Shown piece by piece: positions 49,215 through 59,174 of a stretch of DNA of 64,000 nt. The notes under the pieces were generated by a model. It had not been told where the DNA came from, searched no databases, and saw only the letters and a program-made list of their open reading frames with translations. Position 1 is the stretch's first letter. Each line of letters starts with the position of its first letter. The stretch is from Candidatus Fimimorpha excrementavium (lineage in GTDB: Bacteria; Bacillota; Clostridia; Lachnospirales; Lachnospiraceae): the NCBI GenBank assembly GCA_018710785.1, contig DVJD01000074.1:1-64000 (forward strand), written 5' to 3'. The position numbers and the translations under genes are program-made.

Positions 49215-51833
49215 TTACTCCACTTCACCGGCACATTTGATGCTGGCATTCAGTGTTCCGTCTATCACATCCATCAAAATGACATCCTCCGCTCTGACTT
49301 CTCCTTCCAGGATCAGTTTCGCGGCCAGCGTCTCCACATTCTTCTGCAGATACCGCTTCAGCGGACGCGCGCCGTAGACAGGATCATATCCATGTTCCAC
49401 AATGTAGTCCTTTGCGGCCTGAGTCAGTTCTATGGAGATCTCCCGGTCTTCCAGACGCTTATTTACATCAGCGATCATCAGGTCAATGATTCCGCTGATA
49501 TTCTGCTTGGTCAGAGGCTTGAAGAGAATGATCTCATCCAAACGGTTCAAAAACTCCGGTCTGAAATGGGAACGCAGGTCGGTCATAACCAGGTTCTCCG
49601 CCTCCGATTTGATATTGCCGTTTTCATCGATTCCATCCAGAAGGTAGGCGGATCCGATGTTGGAAGTCATGATCAAAATGGTATTTTTAAAGTCCACCGT
49701 ACGCCCCTGTGAATCCGTGATACGGCCGTCATCCAATACCTGCAGCAAAACATTGAATACATCCGGATGGGCTTTTTCCACTTCATCGAACAGTACCACA
49801 CTGTACGGTTTTCTTCTGACGGCTTCTGTCAGCTGCCCGCCTTCATCGTATCCCACATATCCCGGAGGCGCTCCGATCAGTCTGGACACGGAATGCTTCT
49901 CCATGTATTCACTCATATCAATGCGGACCATGTTGGCCTCATCGTCAAACAGACACTCTGCCAGTGCCTTGGCCAGTTCCGTTTTTCCGACACCGGTCGG
50001 CCCCAGAAACAGGAAGGAACCGATGGGTTTGGTCGGATCTTTGATTCCGGCCTTGGAACGGATGATCGCCTCCGTTACCTTGGTCACACCTTCATCCTGT
50101 CCGATGACACGCTTATGCAGCTCCCGGTCTAGGTGAAGGGTTTTGTTTCGTTCACTTTCCGTCAGCTTGGCCACCGGAATTCCCGTCCATCTGGAGATAA
50201 TGCGGCAGATCTCTTCTTCTGTCACACTCTCATGCACCAGAGACAGATCTTCTCCCTTCACCTTCTCCTCTTCCAGCTGCAGCTGTTTCTGCAGAGCCGG
50301 AAGTTTGCCGTACTGAAGCTCGGCCGCCTTATTCAGATCGTAATTCTGTTTGGCTGTCTGAATCTGCTGGTTCAGCGATTCAATCTCTTCCCTCAGCTTG
50401 CTCAGTTTCTCCACCGAATGTTTTTCATTGTCCCACTGGGCCTTCTTGCCGCTGAATTCTTCCCTGTACTGTGCCAGCTCCGCCTGAAGGGTTTCCAGAC
50501 GGTCCATACTCAGACGGTCCGTTTCTTTTTTAAGAGCGGCCTCCTCGATCTCCAGCTGCATAATCTTACGCTGAAGCTCATCCAGCTCAGCCGGCATGCT
50601 GTCCATCTCCGTCTTAATCATCGCACAGGCTTCATCCACCAGGTCGATGGCCTTATCCGGAAGAAAACGGTCGGAAATATAACGGTTGGACAGAGTAGCC
50701 GCCGCGACCAGCGCAGAGTCGGTAATTTTTACTCCATGGTAGACTTCGTACCGTTCTTTCAGCCCACGCAGGATGGAAATGGTGTCCTCCACATTGGGTT
50801 CTTCCACCATGACAGGCTGGAAACGACGCTCCAAAGCCGCATCCTTTTCGATGTATTTCCGGTATTCATCCAGCGTTGTGGCGCCGATGCAGTGCAGTTC
50901 CCCGCGGGCCAGCATGGGCTTTAACATGTTTCCGGCATCCATGGCGCCTTCGGTCTTTCCTGCGCCGACGATCAGATGAAGTTCATCGATGAACAGAATG
51001 ATCTGTCCTTCGCTCTTTCTCACTTCCTCCAGAACCGCTTTCAGACGTTCCTCAAATTCACCTCTGTATTTGGCTCCGGCCACCAGCGCCCCCATGTCCA
51101 GGGCAAAGATCTTTTTATCTTTCAGTCCTTCCGGCACATCCCCGCGGACAATTCGCTGCGCCAGTCCTTCGACGACTGCCGTTTTACCGACACCGGGTTC
51201 TCCGATCAGAACCGGATTATTTTTCGTCTTTCTGGACAAAATACGAATCACATTCCGGATCTCTCCGTCACGTCCGATGACCGGATCCAGCTTCTGATCC
51301 CTTGCCTTTTCCACCAGATCCTGTCCGTATTTTTCCAGGGTGTCATAGGTGGCTTCCGGATTATCGCTGGTCACCCGCTGGTTTCCCCTGACGGTGGACA
51401 ATGCCTGCAGAAAACGCTCCCTGGTGATTCCATACTCACGAAACAGAGCTTTCACTGCCTGATTCGGATTTTTAATCATGGACAAAACCAAATGCTCCAC
51501 AGAGACATATTCATCTCCCATGGCCTTTGCCTCATCCTCGGCATTGATCAGCACCTTATTCAGGGCATTGCTGATATAAAGCTGTCCGCCTCCGGATACC
51601 TTTGTTTTCTTTTCCAGCGCCTGCTTTGCACTTTCTGTAAAATAGGAAAGCTGAATCTCCATCTTGGTAACCAGCTTTGCAAACAGGCTGTCTTCCTGCG
51701 TCAAAAGCGCATATAATAAATGTTCCTGATCAATTTCCTGATTTCCATACTCGTATGCCAACTTTTCACAGTCCTGCACCGCCTGCATGGACTTCTGCGT
51801 AAATTTATTAATGTTCATAGCAGTACCTCCCAT
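49215..51833 (-). CDS. clpB: ATP-dependent chaperone ClpB
   Basis: 872 aa, two AAA+ modules ([37 protein letters not shown]), coiled-coil middle domain, Clp_N. Confidence 0.96.
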   Translation of the reverse strand: MGGTAMNINKFTQKSMQAVQDCEKLAYEYGNQEIDQEHLLYALLTQEDSLFAKLVTKMEIQLSYFTESAKQALEKKTKVSGGGQLYISNALNKVLINAEDEAKAMGDEYVSVEHLVLSMIKNPNQAVKALFREYGITRERFLQALSTVRGNQRVTSDNPEATYDTLEKYGQDLVEKARDQKLDPVIGRDGEIRNVIRILSRKTKNNPVLIGEPGVGKTAVVEGLAQRIVRGDVPEGLKDKKIFALDMGALVAGAKYRGEFEERLKAVLEEVRKSEGQIILFIDELHLIVGAGKTEGAMDAGNMLKPMLARGELHCIGATTLDEYRKYIEKDAALERRFQPVMVEEPNVEDTISILRGLKERYEVYHGVKITDSALVAAATLSNRYISDRFLPDKAIDLVDEACAMIKTEMDSMPAELDELQRKIMQLEIEEAALKKETDRLSMDRLETLQAELAQYREEFSGKKAQWDNEKHSVEKLSKLREEIESLNQQIQTAKQNYDLNKAAELQYGKLPALQKQLQLEEEKVKGEDLSLVHESVTEEEICRIISRWTGIPVAKLTESERNKTLHLDRELHKRVIGQDEGVTKVTEAIIRSKAGIKDPTKPIGSFLFLGPTGVGKTELAKALAECLFDDEANMVRIDMSEYMEKHSVSRLIGAPPGYVGYDEGGQLTEAVRRKPYSVVLFDEVEKAHPDVFNVLLQVLDDGRITDSQGRTVDFKNTILIMTSNIGSAYLLDGIDENGNIKSEAENLVMTDLRSHFRPEFLNRLDEIILFKPLTKQNISGIIDLMIADVNKRLEDREISIELTQAAKDYIVEHGYDPVYGARPLKRYLQKNVETLAAKLILEGEVRAEDVILMDVIDGTLNASIKCAGEVE

Positions 51834-52035
51834 ATTTCTGGATTACTATGTTACTTGTTCTATTTGTTGTATAACAATAAAATAACATACTTTAAACCCT
51901 TTGTAAAGAGGAAATTTTCAAAAAATTGTGAATACTTTGTGAATATTTTTCAGCGGTTAATTCCCGACTGAAGCTCTTCCGCCCGCTTCTGCGCCGCATG
52001 GGTTTTATGGATCTGCGGCGGCACAAACACAGATC

Positions 52036-52890
52036 CTATACGCAAAGATCCAGTGGCAAATCAGAGATATCTTTCAGCCGTTTTCCCCGTATCAGAATCT
52101 GCATCATTTCCATGGCGCTTTCATCCTGAAGCTGTCGGATGGATTCCACCAGCTCATACAGGGCAAAATGGTAAACACAGTCAATATCTCCCGTTCCAAG
52201 AGCCAGCGAAGACAGCCTGGAAGGCATGGGCTCCCCTGTCACCACGACAATATGGGGCAAATGCCCTTTCCGGTTGCGGATCAGATTGAGGGCTTCGGTT
52301 CGGCTGTTCTGCGCCCGGTCACTTCTTATGGTCCATTTGGCGGACACACTGGCATGCAGGACCGGCTTTCCGCCATTTTTCTTTCTCAGATCCGCACCGA
52401 GGCAGACGGTGTCATCCACCAGGATTCCATCCCGGTTGATTTCCTCGTCGGAGCAAAGCATCCGATATATGATCACATCCGGAGCCACCATGTAGTCATT
52501 TCCCAGGGAAGCGGCCAGTTCACTGTTTGCCTTTGTCAGCTCCTGGAGATACGCCAAATGTTCATACTGGGCAAAATCCGATGTCTTGAGACGATTATTA
52601 TTCCCCAGCTTTAAAATTTCCCATTTTCCCGGCCGAAGGGCCTGCATTTTTGGAAACGTTTCCCTTAAAAATTCCATATTCAGCTCTTCAAACTTCGCTC
52701 CGCTTGTCTGTCCCAGACTTTTATCCTGCTCAGAAGCCAAAAGCTGATTCGTGATCCCCTTTGCCAAAGCTATGGACAGACGGCTCGCCTTATCGGCATT
52801 GGAAGGAATCCCGTTTTTATCCACGGTCAGAATCGTCCCCAGAAGAGCGTTATGATACCGTTTTCTTGCCGCCGCAATCAATGCTTCCAT
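52036..52890 (-). CDS. Type II restriction endonuclease, NgoMIV-like family
   Basis: 284 aa; LRKKNGGKPVLHASVSAKWTIRSDRAQNSRTEALNLIRNRKGHLPHIVVVTGEPMPSRLSSLALGTGDIDCVYHFAL matches remembered NgoMIV_RE features; overlaps a C5 methylase gene by 13 bp. Confidence 0.82.
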   Translation of the reverse strand: MEALIAAARKRYHNALLGTILTVDKNGIPSNADKASRLSIALAKGITNQLLASEQDKSLGQTSGAKFEELNMEFLRETFPKMQALRPGKWEILKLGNNNRLKTSDFAQYEHLAYLQELTKANSELAASLGNDYMVAPDVIIYRMLCSDEEINRDGILVDDTVCLGADLRKKNGGKPVLHASVSAKWTIRSDRAQNSRTEALNLIRNRKGHLPHIVVVTGEPMPSRLSSLALGTGDIDCVYHFALYELVESIRQLQDESAMEMMQILIRGKRLKDISDLPLDLCV

Positions 52891-53816
52891 CTGATATACT
52901 CCTTTATCGCTTCACCAATCGCCTTTGCCACAGGAGGCGGAAAGGCATTTCCAATCTGCCTGTACTGGGCCGTCTTGCTTCCCGTAAATATCCAATCATC
53001 CGGGAATCCCTGTATCCTGGCCACCATCCGGCAGGTCAGCCGCGGCATCCCCACGAAGTCCTCTTTTGGAGCCTCGTTTGCTATGCCTTTTCCATCTATG
53101 CCCATCTCAGCCCAGGCCCGCTTTGCCCGCGTGGGACCCAGATCCGGTCCCCCGTGTTTTTTGCTCCCGCCGACGATCGTAGGGGCGATCCGGTCCGCCT
53201 GCTCCTTCCAGCGCGCGACCCCCTTCCACCCCTTCTCTCCCAGCAGATCCCAAAGCGTCTCCCCCACACTGGGAGCCTGGCCGCTGCCCGTCGGAAAAAG
53301 GAAGTCTTTGTGATACAGGTCTTTCCGAATTCCCACTAAAATCATCCGCGGGCGCAGCTGAGGGACTCCGAAATCGGAAGAATGAATCAATTTCCAAATC
53401 ATGTGATAGCCCATGGTTTCGAAGGATTCCGTAATATAGACTCTGTAGTCATCAAACTTGGGATCCTGCAGTCCCCTCACATTCTCCAGCATAATCGCTT
53501 TCGGGCGGATTTCCTTCGTCAAACGGATGGCCTCGGGAAACAGGTCTCTTTCATCCTGCTGTCCCAGCTGCTTTCCCGCCACAGAAAATGGCGGACATGG
53601 AACCCCGCCCGCCAGCAGATCTACTTTATTTCTATAAGGCCTTCCCTTAAATTCCTGCACATCCTGGCAGATCACCTTCCACTGGGGCCTGTTTCGCTTC
53701 AATGTCTCACAGTACTGTTTTTCAATTTCCACCAAAGCAACATGGTGAAACCCGGCCTGTTCCAGCCCCAGGGCCTGGCCTCCCGCTCCTGCACATATTT
53801 CCAGAGTTGTAACCAT
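52878..53816 (-). CDS. DNA (cytosine-5-)-methyltransferase
   Basis: CAGAGGQALGLEQAGFHHVALVE, GGVPCPPFSVAGKQLG (PC motif), MLENVRGL (ENV), RLTCRMVARIQGFPDDW. Confidence 0.93.
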   Translation of the reverse strand: MVTTLEICAGAGGQALGLEQAGFHHVALVEIEKQYCETLKRNRPQWKVICQDVQEFKGRPYRNKVDLLAGGVPCPPFSVAGKQLGQQDERDLFPEAIRLTKEIRPKAIMLENVRGLQDPKFDDYRVYITESFETMGYHMIWKLIHSSDFGVPQLRPRMILVGIRKDLYHKDFLFPTGSGQAPSVGETLWDLLGEKGWKGVARWKEQADRIAPTIVGGSKKHGGPDLGPTRAKRAWAEMGIDGKGIANEAPKEDFVGMPRLTCRMVARIQGFPDDWIFTGSKTAQYRQIGNAFPPPVAKAIGEAIKEYIRWKH

Positions 53817-53853
53817 TTTATCCGCCTTTCATTCCCACATTTAACCTTTCCTA

Positions 53854-53882
53854 ATCATAACAGAGTACCCGTTCCTTTTCAA
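53854..53882 (-). promoter_or_regulatory. Predicted promoter of the restriction-modification operon
   Basis: Minus strand TTGAAA (53877-53882), 17-bp spacer, TATGAT (53854-53859). Confidence 0.6.
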
Positions 53883-53938
53883 CTGTTATTTCGTTTTTCC
53901 CTCCATCCGAATTTCCCATTTTTTCATGTTTTTTCCCA

Positions 53939-53967
53939 TTGACAATACCCGTTTTCCTAAGTATAAC
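53939..53967 (+). promoter_or_regulatory. Predicted promoter of the DUF4091 gene
   Basis: TTGACA (53939-53944), 17-bp spacer, TATAAC (53962-53967). Confidence 0.7.
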
Positions 53968-54023
53968 TACAGTAACTTTCGTCAAAACAACTATTATGTT
54001 CTCAGTTTAAAAAGGAGATGCTT

Positions 54024-55733
54024 ATGAAGGACAATCCGACTCTGACCCTTATGCCGGTCAGCTCTCTGGAAAAAATATTTCCGGATGAGCGGCCTGCCTG
54101 TAACCCGTTCATTGTTTCCTCCATGCTTCTGAATGAACGTTTTTCCTTTCAGATTGCTTACCATTGGGACGGCCCGCGTATGGCGGATGTGACCATAAAC
54201 GCAGACGGTCCTCTGGCAAAATGGGCAAAACTTTCCTCTGTGGGTCTTGTCCCATCGGAATATCCCTGCCATCCGGACACGGAAGGCTTTCTTCTGCGCC
54301 GGGCACCCGGACTGTTTCCGGATCCCCTCTATCCGATTCCGGATCCGGATGTCTCCGATCCGACACACCCATCCTTTGGGACCTCCTATGGAGATTCGCT
54401 TTCCTTTTCTCTGGTTTCCGGTCAGTGGAGAAGTGTATGGGTCTCCATCCCGGCAGACTGCTCTCTTCCGGCCGGTACCTATGAGATTCCCATCACCTTT
54501 GCGGGATCGGACGGCAGGGTTTTGGCCGAAACTTCTTTCCGCCTGACGCGGATATCTGCCCGGCTCCCCAAACAAAACCTAATCCATACGGAATGGCTGC
54601 ATACGGACTGCATTGCCAATTGGTATGAGACGGAGGTCTTTAGTCCAAGATACTGGCAGCTGGTGGAATCCTATCTGTCTGCTGCCGCAACATATGGGAT
54701 CAATATGATACTGACTCCCATTTTCACCCCTCCCCTGGACACGGCCGTCCATGGAGAACGAAAGACGGTCCAGCTTGTCCGGGTAACGGTCACCGACAGC
54801 GGATACTCCTTTGATTTCGAACATCTGGATCACTGGATCTCCCTCTGCGATAAGACCGGCATCCAATATCTTGAATTCTCCCATCTGTTTACCCAGTGGG
54901 GCGCCTGCCACGCGCCAAAGATCATGGCTGAAAAGGACGGCAAATTGACACAGATTTTCGGATGGGATACGGATGCGGCCTCGCCAGAATACTGCTGCTT
55001 TCTGCAGGCCTTTTTAAAGGTCCTCATCTCCCATATCAAAGAACGCCATTTGGAGCAGCGCTGCTACTTCCACATCTCCGATGAACCATCCAGGGAGCAT
55101 CTGGCGTCTTATCAAAAAGCCCGAAGCCTCGTCGTATCCTGTCTGGAAGGTCTTCCCATCATGGATGCGCTGTCCGACTATGAATTTTATAAAAGCGGCC
55201 TTGTGACCATGCCGATCTGCGCCAACAATCATATCCGGCCATTTTTGGATCATGGAGTACCGGGATTGTGGACCTATTACTGCACTGCGCAGCATCAGAG
55301 GGTTTCCAACCGTTTCTTTTCCATGCCTTCCTCCCGGACCCGGATCATCGGGGCGCAAATGTATTATTACGGAATCGCCGGATTTCTCCACTGGGGATTT
55401 AATTTCTGGAATACACAGCTATCCAGATATGCCATAAATCCCTATTGTGTTACAGATGCAGGCGCCGCGTTTCCTTCCGGAGATCCATTCCTTGTCTATC
55501 CCGGAACCGATGCCCCCATTCCTTCCATCCGCGCGGAAGTCTTTCTGGAAGGGCTTCAGGATATGCGCCTGTTTACCCTCCTGGAACAAAAAATCGGAAA
55601 AGATGCGGTAAAAGATATGATGGAACAATATCTGGGGCCCATTTCCTTTGACCGGTGTTTGGATACTCCCGACGGTCTTTTGGCGCTTCGCGCTGCCTGC
55701 CATGAAAAACTGGAGGGAATGACTCCGTATTGA
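54024..55733 (+). CDS. DUF4091 domain-containing protein (putative glycoside-hydrolase-like)
   Basis: C-terminal GFLHWGFNFWNTQLSRYAINPYCVTDAGAAFPSGDPFLVYPGTDAPIPSIRAEVFLEGLQDMRLFTLLE is characteristic of DUF4091; RBS AAGGAG 7 nt before ATG 54024. Confidence 0.85.
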   Translation: MKDNPTLTLMPVSSLEKIFPDERPACNPFIVSSMLLNERFSFQIAYHWDGPRMADVTINADGPLAKWAKLSSVGLVPSEYPCHPDTEGFLLRRAPGLFPDPLYPIPDPDVSDPTHPSFGTSYGDSLSFSLVSGQWRSVWVSIPADCSLPAGTYEIPITFAGSDGRVLAETSFRLTRISARLPKQNLIHTEWLHTDCIANWYETEVFSPRYWQLVESYLSAAATYGINMILTPIFTPPLDTAVHGERKTVQLVRVTVTDSGYSFDFEHLDHWISLCDKTGIQYLEFSHLFTQWGACHAPKIMAEKDGKLTQIFGWDTDAASPEYCCFLQAFLKVLISHIKERHLEQRCYFHISDEPSREHLASYQKARSLVVSCLEGLPIMDALSDYEFYKSGLVTMPICANNHIRPFLDHGVPGLWTYYCTAQHQRVSNRFFSMPSSRTRIIGAQMYYYGIAGFLHWGFNFWNTQLSRYAINPYCVTDAGAAFPSGDPFLVYPGTDAPIPSIRAEVFLEGLQDMRLFTLLEQKIGKDAVKDMMEQYLGPISFDRCLDTPDGLLALRAACHEKLEGMTPY

Positions 55734-55740
55734 TTTCGAA

Positions 55741-56487
55741 TCACTTCCTGCCCTTTTGAAGCCTGCGAATCTGCTCCTTTTGCTCTGCGTCCACCGCTCT
55801 GGATTCCATAATCTTTTGCAGGCTTTTTCTGTAAATCCACGGATCCATTCCGGATGGCTGTTCCAGATACGGCATCACAAGGGCAGGATGTTCCCGAAAA
55901 TAAATGGAAACCGCCCAGGCCGCTGCCATTTTCGCATAGTACCCATCGGGTTTCATATGACAGATTCCTTCCCATACATGCGGAAATTCTTCCTCCCCGG
56001 TGAGATGCATCAGATACATCACCAAAGCGAAGCGTACTTCGTATTCTTTTTCACTTTCCATGTACGGTGCCAGGAATGTTCTCAGCTTCTCCTTATCCAC
56101 ACCTTTCAGACTGCTGCAAAAGCTGTCGCACACCGACCAGTTCTCCACTTTCGGCAGGAACCATTCCATCCACTTCTTTTTTCCCTCCCAATCGGTTTTC
56201 ACCGTTCCGATTACCATGCCCTGCAGCATGGTTTCCTCAAAAAACTCATCTCCCGCCTGACGCAGATAGTCTTCCCATGCCCCTTTGGCCAGCCGCCCCG
56301 CCATCTTTCTCAGAATCGGAAGGCGCACGCCGAGAACGCGTTCTCCGGGCGGCAAAAGCTTTGAGGAAAACATTCGGTATGATTCTTCCGCCTGACTTTT
56401 CAGTTCCTTTAAAATCATTTCCCGGCTTACGGACTCTGGGCAGTCATACGATTTCTCTCTATTTGTCTTCATCCGATTTCTCCTCAT
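55741..56487 (-). CDS. DNA alkylation repair protein (AlkD-like HEAT repeat)
   Basis: MFSSKLLPPGERVLGVRLPILRKMAGRLAKG, VENWSVCDSFCSSLK, YVKMAAAWAVSIYF-like segment. Confidence 0.85.
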   Translation of the reverse strand: MRRNRMKTNREKSYDCPESVSREMILKELKSQAEESYRMFSSKLLPPGERVLGVRLPILRKMAGRLAKGAWEDYLRQAGDEFFEETMLQGMVIGTVKTDWEGKKKWMEWFLPKVENWSVCDSFCSSLKGVDKEKLRTFLAPYMESEKEYEVRFALVMYLMHLTGEEEFPHVWEGICHMKPDGYYAKMAAAWAVSIYFREHPALVMPYLEQPSGMDPWIYRKSLQKIMESRAVDAEQKEQIRRLQKGRK

Positions 56488-57730
56488 TCTCCTTCAATTT
56501 CTTCGCCGCTTCTTCTTTTTTCTTTTCCATTCTGCGTTTCAGTCTCCACATCCTGCTCTGGTTCTCTTCCTCCTCTTTCTCTTCCGGAATGCTTATATTT
56601 TTCTTCTGAATCTCATGTCTCACATGTTCGGAAAACAGCGCATAAAAGACGGATACGGCAGGAATGAAGACCAGCATGCCGACGATTCCCATCAAACTTC
56701 CTCCCACAGAAACGGCAACCAGTACCCATATGGAAGGCAATTTCACCGATCCTCCCACAACGCGGGGATAGATCAGATTTCCTTCGATCTGCTGCAATAT
56801 CAAGAACAAAATGACAAAAACGAATGCCTGCATGGGACTTTCCATTAAGATCAGAAACGCCCCCAGGATACAGCCGATAAATGCGCCGAAAATCGGAATC
56901 AATGCCGTAAACGCAATCAAGACGCCGATCAGAAGCGCATACGGCATTCTCAGTATGGACATGATTACAAAAAACATGCTGCCGAGAATCACCGCTTCGA
57001 GACACTGACCCGCCAAAAAACTGGCAAAGGTGCGGTGGGTCAGAGAGCAGACACGTATGATTTGTTTCGCCTGCTTTTCCTTAAAAAAGGCATAAACCAC
57101 CATCTTTCCCTGGCGCTCCAGAGTCTCCTTCTGAAACAGCAGATAGATGGAAAACACAAATGCGATAATAACCGTGGTGACTCCCGACACGATTCCGGTG
57201 GCCAGCGAAACGGTGGTGTTCAGCAGATTCCCTGCTCCGTTTCTGACGAAGGTCAGAAGATTCCTCCAAATTTCCGCCCAATTGAACTCCAGTCCATTGA
57301 TCCATTCCACCACATCGGGATATTTCTTCAGCGTTTCTTCTGCCCATGTCTGGGTTTCCAGTACAAAGCCTGGTATCTCATATCCGATCTTCACAAATGT
57401 GTTCCACAGATCCGGCGCCACCACAAAGATGACAACCAACAGAATCCCGGCCACGAGAACCAGGGTCAGAAGCAGGCTGACGGGCCGTTTCCACCTTTGC
57501 AGATGACGGGATTCGGGTTTTACCCGGCCAAAAATTCCTTTTTCAATGACGCGCATGGGCACATTTAGAATAAACGCAATACCGCCGCCCAAAATGAATG
57601 GGAACATCAGGGAAAGCACTGTCCCCACCGCGGATATTACGACATCAAAATGTTCAATTCCCAAATACAGCAATATGGCAAATGCCGCCAGGAAGCGCAG
57701 CTGTTTAAACGTTTCTTTGTTCCATTCCAT
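56459..57730 (-). CDS. AI-2E family transporter (membrane permease)
   Basis: 423 aa polytopic; ALLIGVLIAFTALIPIFGAFIGCILGAFLILMESPMQAFVFVILFLILQQIEGNLIYPRVVGGSVKLPSIWVL. Confidence 0.9.
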   Translation of the reverse strand: MEWNKETFKQLRFLAAFAILLYLGIEHFDVVISAVGTVLSLMFPFILGGGIAFILNVPMRVIEKGIFGRVKPESRHLQRWKRPVSLLLTLVLVAGILLVVIFVVAPDLWNTFVKIGYEIPGFVLETQTWAEETLKKYPDVVEWINGLEFNWAEIWRNLLTFVRNGAGNLLNTTVSLATGIVSGVTTVIIAFVFSIYLLFQKETLERQGKMVVYAFFKEKQAKQIIRVCSLTHRTFASFLAGQCLEAVILGSMFFVIMSILRMPYALLIGVLIAFTALIPIFGAFIGCILGAFLILMESPMQAFVFVILFLILQQIEGNLIYPRVVGGSVKLPSIWVLVAVSVGGSLMGIVGMLVFIPAVSVFYALFSEHVRHEIQKKNISIPEEKEEEENQSRMWRLKRRMEKKKEEAAKKLKENEEKSDEDK

Positions 57731-57931
57731 CTATGCCATCTCTCCTTTTCTCTTTTGCTGATTCAAATATTCCACTTCATCTTCGAATCCTTTGGAATAA
57801 ATGCCCGTGATCAGTTCTTCCGTCACAGTGATATCCGTCTGCTCCAAATGCGCCCTCATGGCCTCTGCGTTTAAAACCGCCGATATCCCGGCCGGGCCGC
57901 TCCCCACAATCGCAATATCTACTCGCTCCAT
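57731..57931 (-). pseudogene. Remnant of an FAD/NAD(P)-dependent oxidoreductase (TrxB-like)
   Basis: MERVDIAIVGSGPAGISAVLNAEAMRAHLEQTDITVTEELITGIYSKG: dinucleotide-binding motif joined to a segment that normally lies farther downstream, then ends at 66 aa. Confidence 0.65.
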
Positions 57932-58168
57932 TCTATTCCTCCTGATAAAATCTGCTATGCATCAAATTTACTATAGATTCCCAAAAAAGTAAACGAAATT
58001 ATTCGTTTGCTTCTGTCTTCTTACGGAAAAGTTTTGATTTCTGTATAAAAAAGTCATTCTTAAAACTGATTTTTATGGACATTTCATTGAAATATGTTAT
58101 AATTTTAATATCTAAACCAAACATATCCAAAGCAATATTTATTTTATTCTCATGAGGAGGGATTGACT

Positions 58169-59110
58169 ATGAAAACGAATGTCATACAAGCGGTAAAGGA
58201 AAATATTGAACGGGTTTTGATCGGAAAAAGCCATGTCATTGACCTGGTGCTGACCTCTCTGATCGCGGAAGGCCACGTCCTGCTGGAAGATGTTCCGGGC
58301 ACAGGAAAAACGGTCCTGGCCAAATCCCTGGCCCGATCCGTTCAGGCCGACTTCAGCCGTATCCAGTTCACCCCTGATCTCCTGCCTTCCGATGTCACCG
58401 GCCTCAATTATTTTAACCAGAAGGAGGGCGATTTTGTATTTAAGAGCGGCCCCGCCTTCTGCAACATTCTTCTGGCCGATGAAATCAACCGCGCCACACC
58501 GCGAACCCAGTCCAGCCTGCTGGAATGCATGGAGGAAAAACAGATCACAGTGGACGGCGTCACCCGCCGATTGGAAGAGCCTTTTTTTGTCATCGCCACC
58601 CAGAATCCTCTGGAAACCTCTGGCACCTTTCCGCTGCCGGAGGCACAGCTGGACCGTTTTTTCATGCAGCTTTCCATGGGCCTTCCGACGCCGGAAGAAG
58701 AACTGGCCATCATGGATCGCTTCATCACAGACCAGCCGCTGGAACATCTGGAAGCCGTCTGCCGGAAAGAGGACCTGCTGGAACTCCAAAAAGCGTATAA
58801 ATCCATCTTTGTTCACCCCGTACTGCGCACCTACATGGTATCCATCGTGCAGGCCACCCGCCGCAATTCCAATATTGTCTCCGGCGTAAGTCCCAGAGGT
58901 ACCCTGGCATTCCTGCGCGCGGTTCAGGCATATGCCATGATACAGGGCAGGGACTATGCCGTTCCGGAAGACGTCAAAGCCGTCGCTGTCCCTGTCCTGG
59001 CCCACCGACTGATTCTGTCCAGAAGTGTCGGAAATATGTCCCACAGCAACGATGCCATCCTCTCTATTCTGGATGAGATCCCTGTCCCCACGGAAAACTG
59101 GAACGCTTAA
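58169..59110 (+). CDS. MoxR family AAA+ ATPase
   Basis: LEDVPGTGKTVLAKSLARSVQADFSRIQFTPDLLPSDVTGLNYFNQ, LLADEINRATPRTQSSLLECMEE, ATQNPLETSGTFPLPEAQLDRF. Confidence 0.95.
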   Translation: MKTNVIQAVKENIERVLIGKSHVIDLVLTSLIAEGHVLLEDVPGTGKTVLAKSLARSVQADFSRIQFTPDLLPSDVTGLNYFNQKEGDFVFKSGPAFCNILLADEINRATPRTQSSLLECMEEKQITVDGVTRRLEEPFFVIATQNPLETSGTFPLPEAQLDRFFMQLSMGLPTPEEELAIMDRFITDQPLEHLEAVCRKEDLLELQKAYKSIFVHPVLRTYMVSIVQATRRNSNIVSGVSPRGTLAFLRAVQAYAMIQGRDYAVPEDVKAVAVPVLAHRLILSRSVGNMSHSNDAILSILDEIPVPTENWNA

Positions 59111-59174
59111 ATCACAGCAGGCGTCCATTTACACTCATTGTATGCGGTGGCATTCCGCAGGAATAGGGGGTTCT

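Noticed and set aside
58139-59128. 329-aa minus-strand ORF opposite moxR
   Set aside because: Antisense shadow of a strong MoxR match; no RBS or family similarity.
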